NCBI GenBank assembly: GCA_028015205.1
Contig: CM051510.1
Span: 28,210,580-28,274,579 of the forward strand
Length of the DNA stretch: 64,000 nucleotides
From: Mytilisepta virgata
Taxonomy: Eukaryota > Mollusca > Bivalvia > Mytilida > Mytilidae
Direction: 5' to 3'
Shown: positions 12,170 to 23,110 of the stretch, one piece after another
Numbering within the stretch: position 1 is the stretch's first letter
How the letters are laid out: each line of letters opens with the position of its first letter
Program-made: the position numbers and the translations under genes
The notes under the pieces: model-generated
The model's input: the letters and a program-made list of their open reading frames with translations, nothing else
Databases searched by the model: none
What the model was told of the DNA's origin: nothing

Positions 12170-12258
12170 CGTGTCCAGTCTCTCCGTTTTAGGTCAAATA
12201 TTCACAATTGGTCCGCTGTCCAATACTTTCGCTCGAAGATCATTCACATCAATAAAGC
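12170..12258 (-). pseudogene. Copy C exon 5 remnant
   Basis: 89 nt, the same length as gene A exon 5, with acceptor and donor kept. It encodes FIDVNDLRAKVLDSGPIVNI, then TGA where A and B have the tryptophan codon of NLWP/SVWP. Confidence 0.85.
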
Positions 12259-12299
12259 CTGATACATTGAGCAAAGTAAAAGATATAGACTAGAATAGA

Positions 12300-12575
12300 G
12301 AATATAAACGGGGGATGTGTCAAAGAGACAACAACCCGACCAAAGACCAGAAAACGGCTCAAGGCAAACAATGGGTCTTCAACGCAGCGAGAAAATCCCA
12401 CACCCGGAGGTGGGCTTCATCTGGTCCCTAAACAATAATATATACTAGTTCAGCGAAATGGACGGCACACTGAACTTCGAAACATGCAAATGAACCAAAT
12501 TCAAAAAACACATAAAACTAACAAAGGCTAGAGGTTCATGATCTGGGACAGGCGCAAAAATGCGGCAATGTATGC
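12300..12575. repeat. Dispersed repeat (TGTCAAAGAGACAACAACC family)
   Basis: The sequence running from GTGTCAAAGAGACAACAAC through CAATGGGTCTTCAACGCAGC to GGACAGGCGCAAAAATGC is one I recognise from memory as a very common mytilid genomic repeat. Its origin is not known to me. It lies in the intron between remnants of exons 4 and 5 of copy C (12259-13087), close to exon 5. Confidence 0.6.
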
Positions 12576-12834
12576 ATTTGTTCTTCACGACTATAAAATG
12601 TAATGATACAAACTAAAGACTTGATCTTAAGAATATGTGACGCCCACCTGAAAAATATTTGGTCGAATGACCTTATTACCATCAGAAGATCCATGCTATA
12701 TAGAAAGAACCGACAAAACAAAGAAATATTCGTTTGATTTCAGTTATATTATGGTCAAAAACATTAACATAAGTCAAAATAATGAGTCCATGCTGAATGA
12801 CATGGTGTCTTCCTCGCGAACTAGCATGTTATAC

Positions 12835-12892
12835 ATTTTGTACGTTCGGCTCAGCCTATCGGTCTAGTACAGCAGGGTTCATATTCCCAGGA

Positions 12893-12930
<38 letters not shown>

Positions 12931-13010
12931 CATAGATCACATAGATTTACATAATCTCGCCCGAATATGCATTTTATAATTGCAACTGGACGCTATCCAA
13001 TTATCAATCC
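12835..13010. repeat. 3' fragment of the tRNA-derived SINE, with (TA)n
   Basis: TATCGGTCTAGTACAGCAGG and the TTGCAACTGGACG..AATTATCAATCCATCAAT tail match the body and tail of the full SINE at 54564-54921. A (TA)n run (12896-12925) has expanded inside it. The tRNA-like head is missing. Confidence 0.7.
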
Positions 13011-13087
13011 ATCAATTTATTTAAAACTATTCCATATCTACATTTTTAATGAAGCCACGGCGTTTTTACAGCAAAATAATGGTTTAC

Positions 13088-13295
13088 TTGTTAAATTCAA
13101 AGTCCAGTCTGGAGTTACATCAGCCATTCCATGATCTGAAAATATCACCACAATGACGTCATTAGATGATCCTCTGGATGTCAAATTATTGATGAGCTGA
13201 CCGACATCATCATCAGTTTCTTTTAGTTTTCTGTTTACTTACGTAGAATTAGATCCGTAGTCATGACCATACTCATCTGGATTTTCCACAAATTC
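13088..13295 (-). pseudogene. Copy C exon 4 remnant
   Basis: It keeps both zinc-ligand motifs, NPDEYGHDYG and FSDHGM, so homology is certain. It has TAA in place of a glutamate codon after SNST, and is two bases shorter than exon 4 of A and B at its 5' side, giving a phase clash with exon 3. Donor is A|GTAAAC. Confidence 0.9.
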
Positions 13296-13419
13296 CTGAA
13301 AGATATGTCATAATTTTAAAACGTTAATTAAGATCTGAAATATTTTTGTTTCACGACATATCGAAATGATATTTCACACGATACAAATGTACATTGTAGT
13401 TCGGAATGATGATGATTGA

Positions 13420-14330
13420 CCGTTCGAAGTTGAGCTATTTTTGATACAGAGTTATCTACCCGAACACCGTAAACCTTGTTTCCGCTCTATCACAGAAATT
13501 GTAACAGATTGAGGCAAACCGAAAGGTGGAAAATGTTCGACATCAAAAGACACAAGTTCGAAAAATTCAGAATATCAGAATTACTTCCCCTTGAACAGTT
13601 AGTTGTAGAGATTTTGGACTTCCATCAATGACCAACACAAATCATGACCTTACAACTGACCTGAAGGTCAAAGGACAAGGTCACAAAAACCTATGACATT
13701 AAGCCTTGTTACCGCTCTGTCTCGGAAGTCGTAAAATATAGCTGATTAAATGAATTGAAAAAAAATTTCATCTTGTTATTGGCCCTTGAATATTTAAAAG
13801 AACACGTGAATGGTCAAAACTCATAAACAGTTAGTCGTAGAGACTTGAGACGTGCAACAATAGTAATAAAGGAGATCAAAATCTTACATATTACCCCAAG
13901 GTCAAATATTAAGGTCACACTTGATCTCTGACTTAAGCTTTGAAACTCTAAAAGGTGGCTGATGAATGCATCGAGAACAATGTTCAAAATGTAAAGATCT
14001 GCAGTTGCCTCATGGGATCCGAAGCAATACGATGACTCATTGTAGGATACGGGTTGTATTTTATTTTACATCTCGGAAACTACAATACATGCAGGTCTAA
14101 ATTTTGGTACCAAGACAAAAGGTCAGAGATCAAGGTCATTGAAGAGTATAGGAACCATATGTATTTATGTTCACGACTCTATATTACAGGCGTTCTTGTC
14201 AAGGTCACGGTTAATATTCTTAGCAACCATGCATACAACACCCGTGAAACCATATATATAAATATTAAATTAGGATAAAAGGTCAATTTTACACGGGAAA
14301 GACCTTGCAGTTGTTCTCTGATCAATTGTA
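13420..14330. repeat. Intron repeat with recurring AAGGTCA motifs
   Basis: This stretch between exons 3 and 4 of copy C repeats motifs such as GACCTTACAACTGACC, AAGGTCAAAGGACAAGG, CTCTGTCTCGGAAGTCG and AGTTAGTCGTAGAGA at spacings of about 200-250 bp. It looks like a degenerate tandem repeat. Confidence 0.5.
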
Positions 14331-14945
14331 TTTTTAGATTTTTTTACACAATTTAATTTCTTTCTGATATTCAACAGTAGATATACAAAATATATAATAA
14401 GACGTCTTTCTTGCCCTGAACTCTGTAGAAAACTATAAAACGGCATAGGTATTATCTATGAATTGATGGATTGTTATTTAACATCCAGTGGCAATTATAA
14501 CATTGCTTTTACTCCTAAATGTCACATGCTTGATGGAGAAGCAGTACATACCAATGGTTTGACCGTTTGGGATACAACCCATTACCTTCTGCTCTTAAGG
14601 CGAGCATGCTAGCATGAGTCCACAGAGACCGCTCTTTATGAACCGAAAATAACTCATGTGTACATCAACGTACACTGTATACATCAAACTTGTGGTGGTT
14701 AATCCCTTCATGTACAGGACAAAAACAAACTTTTTTCTATTGTTTATCATTTAGTCAACGTGGGGCCTTCAACACTGAGAAATAAATATGCACCCGACTA
14801 ATTTCTAGAACAGTGGCTAGCATCGGTATAAACGAGGTCCTTGGCTACACTCGGATAGATACTATGGTAGTAAAATCTATTTTGCTGGAGAAAAAAAGTA
14901 CTCTACAAACAAAAAGGAATACAATTCAAACCATGACATATTAAC

Positions 14946-15115
14946 CAACTACATCAGCGGAGTTATTTTCAAACAGTTTTAGACCTATATCTGTAGACTG
15001 TGCCATTTCTGTCACATCTGGATAATTGTAAACAGAATAGTAATTAGTTTCACAAACTGTAGGTCTTGTCCCTCCTATTTCTACGTCACATCCTATCCAG
15101 TGGTACTCGTTTCCC
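14946..15115 (-). pseudogene. Copy C exon 3 remnant
   Basis: After the acceptor the frame GKRV breaks, because the bases encoding the conserved YM are lost, then resumes as WIGCDVEIGGTRPTVCE and on to LFENNSADVVG. At 170 nt it is 8 shorter than its homologues. The donor has decayed to GTTAAT. Confidence 0.85.
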
Positions 15116-15383
15116 CTATCAAACAGTATTCAATTTATTATAATGTTGGCGTAATAATTTTTGTATGTTGTATAATGATATTAAATATTTCCACCAGTTC
15201 ATAAATTTTATTGTTTTAAATCTTCATTGAATTCCGATTGCAATTATAAAATCTAGAAAACAGATGTAGTTCATCTTTTCGCTAGACTGTATTGTTTGTG
15301 CCTTGCTTTGTTATTATTATATTGGTATATGCATGTAATTAATAAATTCATTATTATTTCAATAATATCACATGTAAATGTAC

Positions 15384-15521
15384 CTGGTTTTCTGTCTGTA
15401 TCCAAATGGGCTCTGCTTGATTCCAGAAAACCGGATGATACATTGTTAATGAACTCCAAATTTGAATCATACTTCTCGTCATACATGTCATTACCCATTA
15501 CATGGTTTTCTACATCGAGGC
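15384..15521 (-). pseudogene. Copy C exon 2 remnant
   Basis: LDVENHVMGNDMYDEKYDSN is followed by a frame change, after which the other frame reads PVFWNQAEPIWIQTENQ, as in the homologues. At 138 nt it is 11 shorter than exon 2 of A and B. Confidence 0.85.
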
Positions 15522-16177
15522 CTGTTTTAAAGGACTTTCAGTAGGTATGGTACATGTAGGTGTTAAACACTACATATTCATCAACTAAGTATAACAACAA
15601 TTTATACTTTTTTATCATTTGGTCCAAAAATTAAACGTTATGAATAACAATATACGTTATTGGTTATTTCAAGTCAGATTCTAATCCTGAGTAATTCACA
15701 AAACTATACCTCTTTTTGTTAAATAAAAAAGGGGTATTTCTGGGTTTTTTTTTTTCACGGTAAAGCAAAATATCTGTATAATAAAAAAAATCTACACATG
15801 CCAGTTCACAAGTTTTTATTCCTTTCCAAAGTCAATTATTGAAAATCGGCATCAAATTGTTATTATTACATTTCTTGTTTCTTACGACAATAAACAAATT
15901 AAACACAGGCAAATAAGTTCTACCCTTTGCGTTCCAGTGTTAACTGCAAGACCGGCATTTCGTGAAAAACATACATTGTACAATGACAGATAGGATTTAT
16001 ATTTATTCAATCTACTTCTTGTTTTGGCTTTCAGCAGTTTCGACCATGAAGACCAATGATGAGTCATAATTCGGCAAAATATTCATATCTTAAGTATAAA
16101 AATTGGTATAATTAAGTATTCATTTTACTGCATGAAGTTTGACCACACTAGATGTCCTCGACCCATACATTTTGTAC

Positions 16178-16411
16178 CAGTAACGATTGTATAGTACTTT
16201 GCTAAAGACTGCGTGGGAAAGTCTGAAATCTTGTAATCAGCCCTAACCCCTTTTCTTTAAATTGTTTAAATCCGGGCAAGTTGGGTCGGTCCAGATAGTC
16301 CCATCTAAAACCATCAAACAGAATAAACATGAGCTTTGAATAATCTCTTTTCTTTGCATTTACCGTCAGGAGGAAAAATTGAATCAAGCCAAATAGGAAG
16401 TGCGTCTTAAA
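16178..16411 (-). pseudogene. Copy C exon 1 remnant, duplicate 1
   Basis: The frame KLMFILFDGFRWDYLD is plainly ENPP exon 1 and retains the metal-binding aspartate. The position of the initiator ATG in gene A (ATGAAGACG) reads TTTAAGACG here, so the start is lost. A run of four G, where the frame needs five, shifts the reading frame before the nucleophile motif. In the shifted frame one sees SDFPTQSLAKYYTIVTG. The donor is weak (G|GTACAA). Confidence 0.9.
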
Positions 16412-16619
16412 CGATTATTCATTGGTCGGTGATGCTGAACAAGATACATGTCCTTCAACAAAATTAAAAAATAGATTTATTTTGTATTGGTACATATAAA
16501 GAGACAGACAGTTCTCATTTAAAAAGTGTGGTATATATTTCTCCTATTCATGACGTGTTTAATCGGTGGGATGAAAATACACAATATTAAATTAAAATTT
16601 CTACGTGGGAACTACCGCC

Positions 16620-16620
<1 letters not shown>

Positions 16621-16652
<32 letters not shown>
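16621..16652. repeat. Poly-T tract of 32
   Basis: A homopolymer of 32 T. The equivalent site in the duplicate (near 18452) has only about 12-14. Confidence 0.95.
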
Positions 16653-16655
<3 letters not shown>

Positions 16656-16769
16656 CAGTTATTGGAACGATAAACTAGAGAAGTCTCGAAATGAAGTCTA
16701 TATATATGTAAACAAACTACATAGCAACGACATTGTCTTGAGAATTTGTCAAAAATCATAGGAGAGACA

Positions 16770-16927
16770 GATTCTCCTTCAATTTACTCGTGAGTTATGG
16801 ATATTCTCCACCCTCAATAGTTACATTTTAGATTTTAACACGCTAAAATGCTCGCGTGTTGAATAGCGAAAATTTAACTATCTCGGGTGGAGAAATTCCA
16901 TAACTAACACGTACCTGAAGGAGAATC
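16770..16927. mobile_element. Hairpin MITE, copy 1
   Basis: Arms of about 45 bp: GATTCTCCTTCAATTTACTC with ATTCTCCACCC at the left and GGGTGGAGAAATTCCATAAC with GAAGGAGAATC at the right. A second internal palindrome (TTTTAACACGC / GCGTGTTGAA) fills the loop. The copy at 18578-18735 arose with the segmental duplication. Confidence 0.75.
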
Positions 16928-18075
16928 TATATATAAACGTTTCTAAACTTCAGTACGTTGTTCTCAACTTTGGCACTGGTTTCTGGATCAGAAAGCTAAG
17001 TTATAATTCGGTTTCCATGTTAATCCCATATGGTGGTACCGATAGATGAAAGAAAATGTCAAAACTATTCCTTGAAAAATAACAGCATCTCGGGTAAGTG
17101 TGAATGCAGCTGCAACGAAAATGACACGTTCCCATGGCTTTTCATGCCGAAAAATGGGCACCGAGTCTCACACTCATTTCACCACACAAGATGTCTCCGC
17201 CAAGTATCTTTTGAGTTGGTACATGTTTGTACATTGTATCCGTCAGATAGAAACCCGGAAGTCAGATAAAATAATGAAATTCATGACCAAATGAAAGCAT
17301 CTAAGACAGAAATCTCCGCCATAGTACTTAATTTGTAGACGCCTACAATTAGAAAGACGTTACGATACCAGGATCTCGTGATGGGAAGACAATGGGAACC
17401 AAAATATGATCCTTATTGGGCAAGTGGTTAAAGTAACTGTCGATTTCTAGATGGAGGCCTGTTTTAAAGGACTTTCAGTAGGTAGGGTAGGTGTTAAACA
17501 CTACATATTCATCAACTAAGTATAACAACAATTTATACTTTTTTTATCATTTGGTCCAAAAATTAAACGTTATGAATAACAATATACGTTAGGCGGTTAT
17601 TTCAAGTCAGATTCTAATCCTGAGTAATTCACAAAACTATACCTCTTTTTGTTAAATAAAAAAGCAAAATATCTGTATAATAAAAAAATCTACACATGCC
17701 AGTTCACAAGTTTTTATTCCTTTCCAAAGTCAGTTATTGAAAATCGGCATCAAATTGTTATTATTACATTTCTTGTTTCTTAAGACAATAAACAAATTAA
17801 ACACAGGCAAATAAGTTCTACCCTTTGCGTTCCAGTGTTAACTGCAAGGCCGGCATTTCGTGAAAAACATACATTGTACAATGACAGATAGGATTTATAT
17901 TTATTCAATCTACTTCTTGTTTTGGCTTTCAGCAGTTTCGACCATGAAGACCAATGATGAGTCATAATTCGGCAAAATATTCATATCTTAAGTATAAAAA
18001 TTGGTATAATTAAGTATTCATTTTACTGCATGAAGTTTGACCACACTAGATGTCCTCGACCCATACATTTTGTAC

Positions 18076-18309
18076 CAGTAACGATTGTATAGTACTTTGC
18101 TAAAAACTGCGTGAGAAAGTCTGAAATCTTGTAATCAGTCCTAACCCCTTTTCTTTAAATTGTTTAAATCCGGGCAAGTTGGGTCGGTCCAGATAGTCCC
18201 ATCTAAAACCATCAAACAGAATAAACATGAGCTTTGAATAATCTCTTTTCTTTGCATTTACCGTTAGGAGGAAAAATTGAATCAAGCCAAATAGGAAGTG
18301 CGTCTTAAA
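18076..18309 (-). pseudogene. Copy C exon 1 remnant, duplicate 2
   Basis: It has the same TTT in place of ATG and the same four-G frameshift as duplicate 1, so both lesions precede the duplication. Extra substitutions change the nucleophile region (PTQS to LTQF in the shifted frame), removing the serine. Confidence 0.9.
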
Positions 18310-18577
18310 CGATTATTCATTGGTCAGTGATGCTGAACAAGATACATGTCCTTCAAGAAATTATATATTTCTCCTATTCATGACGTGTTTAATCGGTGGG
18401 ATGAAAATACACAATACTAAATTAAAATTTCTACGTGGGAACTACCGCCGTTTTTTTTTTTTACAGTTATTGGAACGATAAACTAGAGAAGTCTCGAAAT
18501 GACGTCTATATATATGTAAACAAACTACATATCAACGACATTGTCTTGAGAATTTGTCAAAAATCATAGGAGAGACA

Positions 18578-18735
18578 GATTCTCCTTCAATTTACTCGTG
18601 AGTTATGGATATTCTCCACCCTCAATAGTTACATTTTAGATTTTAACACACTAAAATGCTCGCGTGTTGAATAGCGAAAATTTAACTATCTCGGGTGGAG
18701 AAATTTCATATCTAACACGTACCTGAAGGAGAATC
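18578..18735. mobile_element. Hairpin MITE, copy 2
   Basis: The same hairpin as 16770-16927, duplicated with its flank. Confidence 0.75.
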
Positions 18736-19258
18736 TATATATAAACGTTTCTAAACTTCAGTACGTTGTTCTCAACTTTGGCACTGGTTTCTGGATCAGA
18801 AAGCTAAGTTATAATTCGGTTTCCATGTTAATCCCATATGGTGGTACCGATAGATGAAAGAAAATGTCAAAACTATTCCTTGAAAAATAACAGCATCTCG
18901 GGTAAGTGTGAATGCAGCTGCAACGAAAATGACATGTTCCCATGGCTTTTCATGCCGAAAAATAGGCAGCGAGTCTCACATTCATTTCACCACACAAGAT
19001 GTCTGCGCCAAGTATCTTTTGAGTTGGTACATGTTTGTACATTGTATCCGTCAGATAGAAACCCGGAAGTCAGATAAAATAATGAAATTCATGACCAAAT
19101 AAAAGCATCTAAGACAGAAATCACCGCCATAGTACTTAATTTGTAGACGCCTACAATTAGAAAGACTTTACGATACCAGGATCTCGTGATGTGAAGACAA
19201 TGGGAACCAAAATATGATCCTTATTGGGCAAGTGGTTAAAGTAACTGTCGATTTCTAT

Positions 19259-20890
19259 TGACCTCTATGACGAGACAACATTAAAACCATCATGGGAGTG
19301 TTATTTCTGACTTTTTTGGTTAATAGAGCGACAATATCCAACCATCACCTATGAGAGCCTTAGCTAGTTTCTCGGCTAAAACGAGTACATTCTGACCCAG
19401 CTATCTAAATTATGTACAGGCCAACCATTTTTTGAAGTTCAACAAGCGGTCACCGTCTTGGTAATCATACTATATTTGCTTATAGTACATATTATACATC
19501 AGATTGTCATAATAAATGGGGGAGAGGGTGTGGGTACCCATAAAATCGATTAAACCATACCACTAACTGTACTCTGTTGTATTATGTTACTTTGTGTTTT
19601 GTGCTCTTTCATGTTACTTAGGGTTATATCTGATGTTTGGCGTTGATTGAATGGCATGTCAATGTTGACCATTCTTGTTATCCATTTTGTTGTTAAAATT
19701 TTTTTATCCTGCCTATTTTTTTCGTCAAAATTTTGGTCCTGGATTTTTTTTCGGCGGCTATTGCGGCCCAAATTTTTCTTTTCAATTAAACCAAGAAATT
19801 CCTGATTGACATTGGTCCTGCATTTGTTTCACACCTAAAGTGATCCTGTTTTTTTTTTTTTTTTTTTTTTTTGCCAAAATTCTGGCCCTGTCTTTTAATT
19901 TCAAACTTAATCCTAGGCCCCCATAAAAATCAATGGTTGCTCTTCAAATGCCTGTACTTACATATTCTAAAACATTATTCAAATTGCACTAATTAAACGT
20001 ACATTCTACATACATGTATCCCTTTTTGCGTTAGAATAATTGATCGTTTGTTTATAAATATCATCCATATTTACTGCAAGATAAATGATTTGTCTTCAAT
20101 TCATGCAATATAAATCAAACATTTTGGAAACAGCTTGTATTACATACTGCAAGATTATATGGGCTAAAGGTCAACACCCTAAAGGTAAAATTACCACTGA
20201 AGAATGAAAATAACTATAAAAGATAAAAGATATCCAACCTCTGTTAAAATCTTCTTTTTTTAATTTATGATCAAGACAGGTTAGCCGAACGTGGAGCATT
20301 TTATCATTCTTCATTGTTGTTAATTTTATGCCATCTATTTATTTACCTCTAGCCCACGGCACAGGTCACTCACCTCTGGTCCTTTGATTATTTTTATAAC
20401 AAGTCTAATCCAAAAAGGATATTTACTGAAAAAAAAACAGATCTATCATCACTTACGTGGTAAAGCTGAATTGCCAAGCGATACAAGTATTTTTATCTTT
20501 AAAGTAAATAAAATAAAATGTACTAGGAAATTCCTGTGTGATGTGGACCTCAAGCAAATACATGTGAGGACATCTCCATTTGACAGATTTTTAATGAAAA
20601 ACGAAAATAAAAGCATTGCTCTCATACTTTTTGGTGTATTATTTCTGATTTTTTCGTTTAATAGAGTGACAGAATTTAACCAGCAGCTTTGGGACCTTTG
20701 GTACGGTTTACAGTTAAAACGACCACATTCTGGCCCAGCAATCTAAATCATGTCCCATCAAACCAATTTTTGAAGTTGTACCAAGCGGTCACCTCGTTTG
20801 TAATCAATTTGTACATACTTTTATTGTATATTTTATACACCAAAGTTTCATGCAAGATAACGGAGAGGCTTGGGTACCCATAAAACCGGT
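19259..20890. other. Intergenic repeat-rich sequence
   Basis: It contains two diverged copies of one segment (TAATAGAGCGACAATATCC with TTTTTGAAGTT..CAAGCGGTCACC near 19320-19470, and 20660-20800), and T-rich low complexity (19690-19870). No exon is seen. Short open frames here, including one at 20384-20746, have no recognisable domain. Confidence 0.5.
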
Positions 20891-21155
20891 TTAACTTCAC
20901 CACTGTTCAGTGTCTGTACCAAGTCAGACTATCCTGACTCTCTGTTGTGTTCCTGTTTAACCCCACCACTGTTCAGTGTCTGTACCAAGTCAGACTATTC
21001 TGACTCTCTGTTGTGTTCCTTTTTAACCCCACCACTGTTCAGTGTCAGTACCAAGTCAGGCTATTCTGACTCTCTGTTGTGTTCCTTTTTAACCCCACCA
21101 CTGTTCAGTGTCTGTACCAAGTCATACTATCCTGACTCTCTATTGTATTTATGTT
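20890..21155. repeat. Tandem repeat of about 63-65 bp, four copies
   Basis: Units contain CCACCACTGTTCAGTGTC, TACCAAGTCAG and CTGACTCTCTGTTGTGTTCC. The periodic reading frame (LFSVCTKS..SDSLLCSFLTPP) is a by-product. Related unrepeated sequence occurs at 59320-59400 and at 19560-19680. Confidence 0.9.
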
Positions 21156-21559
21156 AGTGTTTTGTTCTCTATTATGTTATTTTGTTGTCCGTGTTCTGTC
21201 TTCTGACGCGGGTGATTGGTACAATGTCATTGGTGACTTTTCCCGTTATCAATTTTGTTCAGAATCGTTCCAGACATAAAGCCTAAACGGATTGCCTCTC
21301 TGAACATAAGAATTCCGAATCGGCATATTGGAATCGCTAGAGAGGTGGTGTTAATACCATACCTCCTCTGAGGCAATTCCAAGTGAGGTGGCCTGAAACA
21401 GAATGAACTTATCTAGCTCCACAGTACGGTTATGTTAATGTAACTACCGGTATACACGTATACATATGTGTAAATCTCAAACAAATATAATTCTTCTGAT
21501 TGTCTAAAGTTTTAAAGTGACAAATCATCATCTATAAAGCGGAAACTGAAAATTAAAAG

Positions 21560-22840
21560 ACTGGGCTAGTTTTCTGTTCTTTCAGATTCAGTAGCCCATA
21601 TAAAAATTAAGCTTCATATGAAAACAAAAACAGGTCGGCCAAAAGCGGCGCATAGTTTGTCCCAATTGGGATGCTGATCGTTTGTTGAAAAACATGTCCT
21701 TCAAACTCAACAAAGATGTTGTCGGTGAGTCCATTTGTTGGAATCCATGTGTTTTTTGTTTTTGTTTTTGTTTTTTTTTTTTTTTTTTTTTGTTTTTGTT
21801 TTTGTTTTTTTTTAAGTAAGCCTCGTCCTTACCTAATACCAGATAGGCATATTTTTGTTAACCTTGTTTAGTGTAGAAACATTGGGGAATTAGCTCACGA
21901 AAGACATATTTTAATTCATCATGTGGGATGGTTGTATACAGTGTAGAAAAATCGAAAGTTTTTTTTATGCTTTTATAATAGCTAGGTAAGGTAGAAAAGA
22001 GATATTCCTGTAAATCTTTAGAATTTTTTAGAATCATGAATAGAGCGAAGAATATGTTTTGGAATATTTACTGCATGTGAATTACAAGAGATTAAGGATG
22101 TTCGCTGGTCATGTTTTTGCATTTTTGTCAGATGTTCAGAATCATCTAGTTTTATCCATTTGAATGCCATAAATTATTTTTCCCGCTAACACCCATTTTT
22201 CTTTTCATAAATCTTTTGCATGCATAATAATAAGCCATTTGTTAAAATCTTATAAATCCTTGTTATTATTTAATGGGTTTTGAGAAATAAATTTTGTCAA
22301 TTATAAAGCTATGTAAAATCAAGAGAGCATATTTTTCCCGTCAAATTTTCAATGGCTCATATCTCGAAAACAAGTACATGGACCTCTAATTTTTTTGGGC
22401 TCTTTTATCTCCTTTATTAATCCACTATCAATATTTACCAGTGTTATGGAAAGTTTGTTTGTTTGAAACTGAGCAGCGAACATCCTTAATAAATTCCTGT
22501 GTCATGAGCCTTGTGTAAAATTCTGGTAACTCGGTTTAAGTTGGTTCACAATTTTAAGAGCTTCGTTCATAACAGCGGGAATACCTCTTTGATCCGGGAC
22601 CTTCCAAATAAACGCAGTGATGCCAGTTGAACACCCCGGGTCGTATCTCAATACATTGATTGACAAGACAACATTCAATTCTCAATGAAGCTATATCTTT
22701 TAAGTCTATTTTTAAACTTGTCTCTGATTCAGTGTTTCATCAAAATACAAGTACTCATAGATTTCGAGTGGGGATATAGCAGAGAATATTTTACATCTAC
22801 ATTCTCAGAGGTAGGGATTTCTAACTACCGTAATTTTTTA
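21560..22840 (-). pseudogene. Penelope-like reverse transcriptase remnant
   Basis: On the minus strand, broken frames give IWKVPDQRGIPAVMNEALKI (near 22590), then FDFSTLYTTIPHDELKYVF (near 21900-21960), then SIPIGTNYAPLLADLFLFSY (near 21630-21680). LYT-x-IP is the Penelope-type RT motif A region, and GT-x-x-AP-x-x-A-x-L is motif B. Several stops and a TTAA MITE (22092-22489) interrupt it. No GIY-YIG endonuclease was recognised. Confidence 0.65.
22092..22489. mobile_element. TTAA-flanked MITE, copy 2
   Basis: It begins TTAAGGATGTTCGCTGGTC and ends with the complement (CAGCGAACATCCTTAA), about 398 bp, with no coding capacity. It interrupts the Penelope-like remnant. The same ends are at 24164-24424 and, damaged, at 38775-39156. 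Confidence 0.8.
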
Positions 22841-22935
22841 CCCCTACCTTAAATGATTTTTTTTTCATTTTTCTATAAGCACAGTTAAAGTAAGAATTTC
22901 TCCCCCTTAGACTCGATATTAAAAAATAAAATTCT

Positions 22936-23110
22936 TTGATGCACAAGATGTGCACATTTCGTCGATTTACGACTCATCAGTTGTGCTCAAGGCCTGAAAT
23001 GGTGAAATCCAAAACAACAATCCAAAACGTTGAAGAACGACTTTAAAGAGGCCAACATTACCAAAAAGGAGTAAAGTCAAGATCACCTAAGGACAGAGCT
23101 TTGCACAAGG
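22936..23110. repeat. Dispersed repeat (GCACAAGATGTGCACATTT family)
   Basis: GATGCACAAGATGTGCAC, CGATTTACGACTCATCAG and a CCAAAACAACAATCC tail recur at 28800-28990 and 59446-59600, with a short reversed piece near 60130-60180. Family unknown. Confidence 0.75.

Larger units (their letters stand above)
15515..17452. repeat. Direct segmental duplication, copy 1
   Basis: About 1.93 kb, from GAGGCCTGTTTTAAAGG to GTCGATTTCTAG, is repeated immediately downstream (17453-19258) at very high identity. Copy 1 alone has an extra block of about 80 bp near 16455-16540 and a longer poly-T. The unit carries ENPP exon 1 remnant, a hairpin MITE and non-coding flank. Confidence 0.9.
9542..18309 (-). pseudogene. 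ENPP6-like paralogue C, disrupted
   Basis: Seven of the eight exons of genes A and B are recognisable in the same order on the minus strand, but the copy cannot make the enzyme. Exon 1 exists twice, each with the start ATG replaced by TTT and the same one-base loss in a GGGG run. Exon 2 has a frameshift, exon 3 a 5' deletion and frameshift, exon 4 an in-frame TAA, exon 5 a TGA in place of the conserved tryptophan codon, and exon 7 two stops plus an acceptor mutated from AG to AT. Exon 8 is absent. Only exon 6 is undamaged. The exon 7 remnant (FPRSSDGGPMKG) is closer to gene B (FPSSSNGPLKG) than to gene A, which suggests C and B share more recent ancestry. Confidence 0.9.
17453..19258. repeat. 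Direct segmental duplication, copy 2
   Basis: About 1.8 kb, nearly identical to 15515-17452. It starts inside what was the edge of exon 2 (GAGGCCTG), so it carries the exon 1 remnant but no exon 2. Confidence 0.9.

Noticed and set aside
15882..16067. Duplicated 61-residue minus-strand frame (also 17780-17965)
   Set aside because: Identical because of the segmental duplication. It lies in the intron beyond the dead exon 1, with no recognisable domain.
17030..17294. Cysteine-rich small proteins duplicated at 17030 and 18838
   Set aside because: The frames lie in the duplicated non-coding flank, are open in two overlapping frames, and have no signal peptide or transcript-like features. Conservation simply reflects the recent duplication.
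20870..21157. Repetitive 95-residue protein
   Set aside because: The frame follows a 63-65-bp non-coding tandem repeat, with no start context or splice support.
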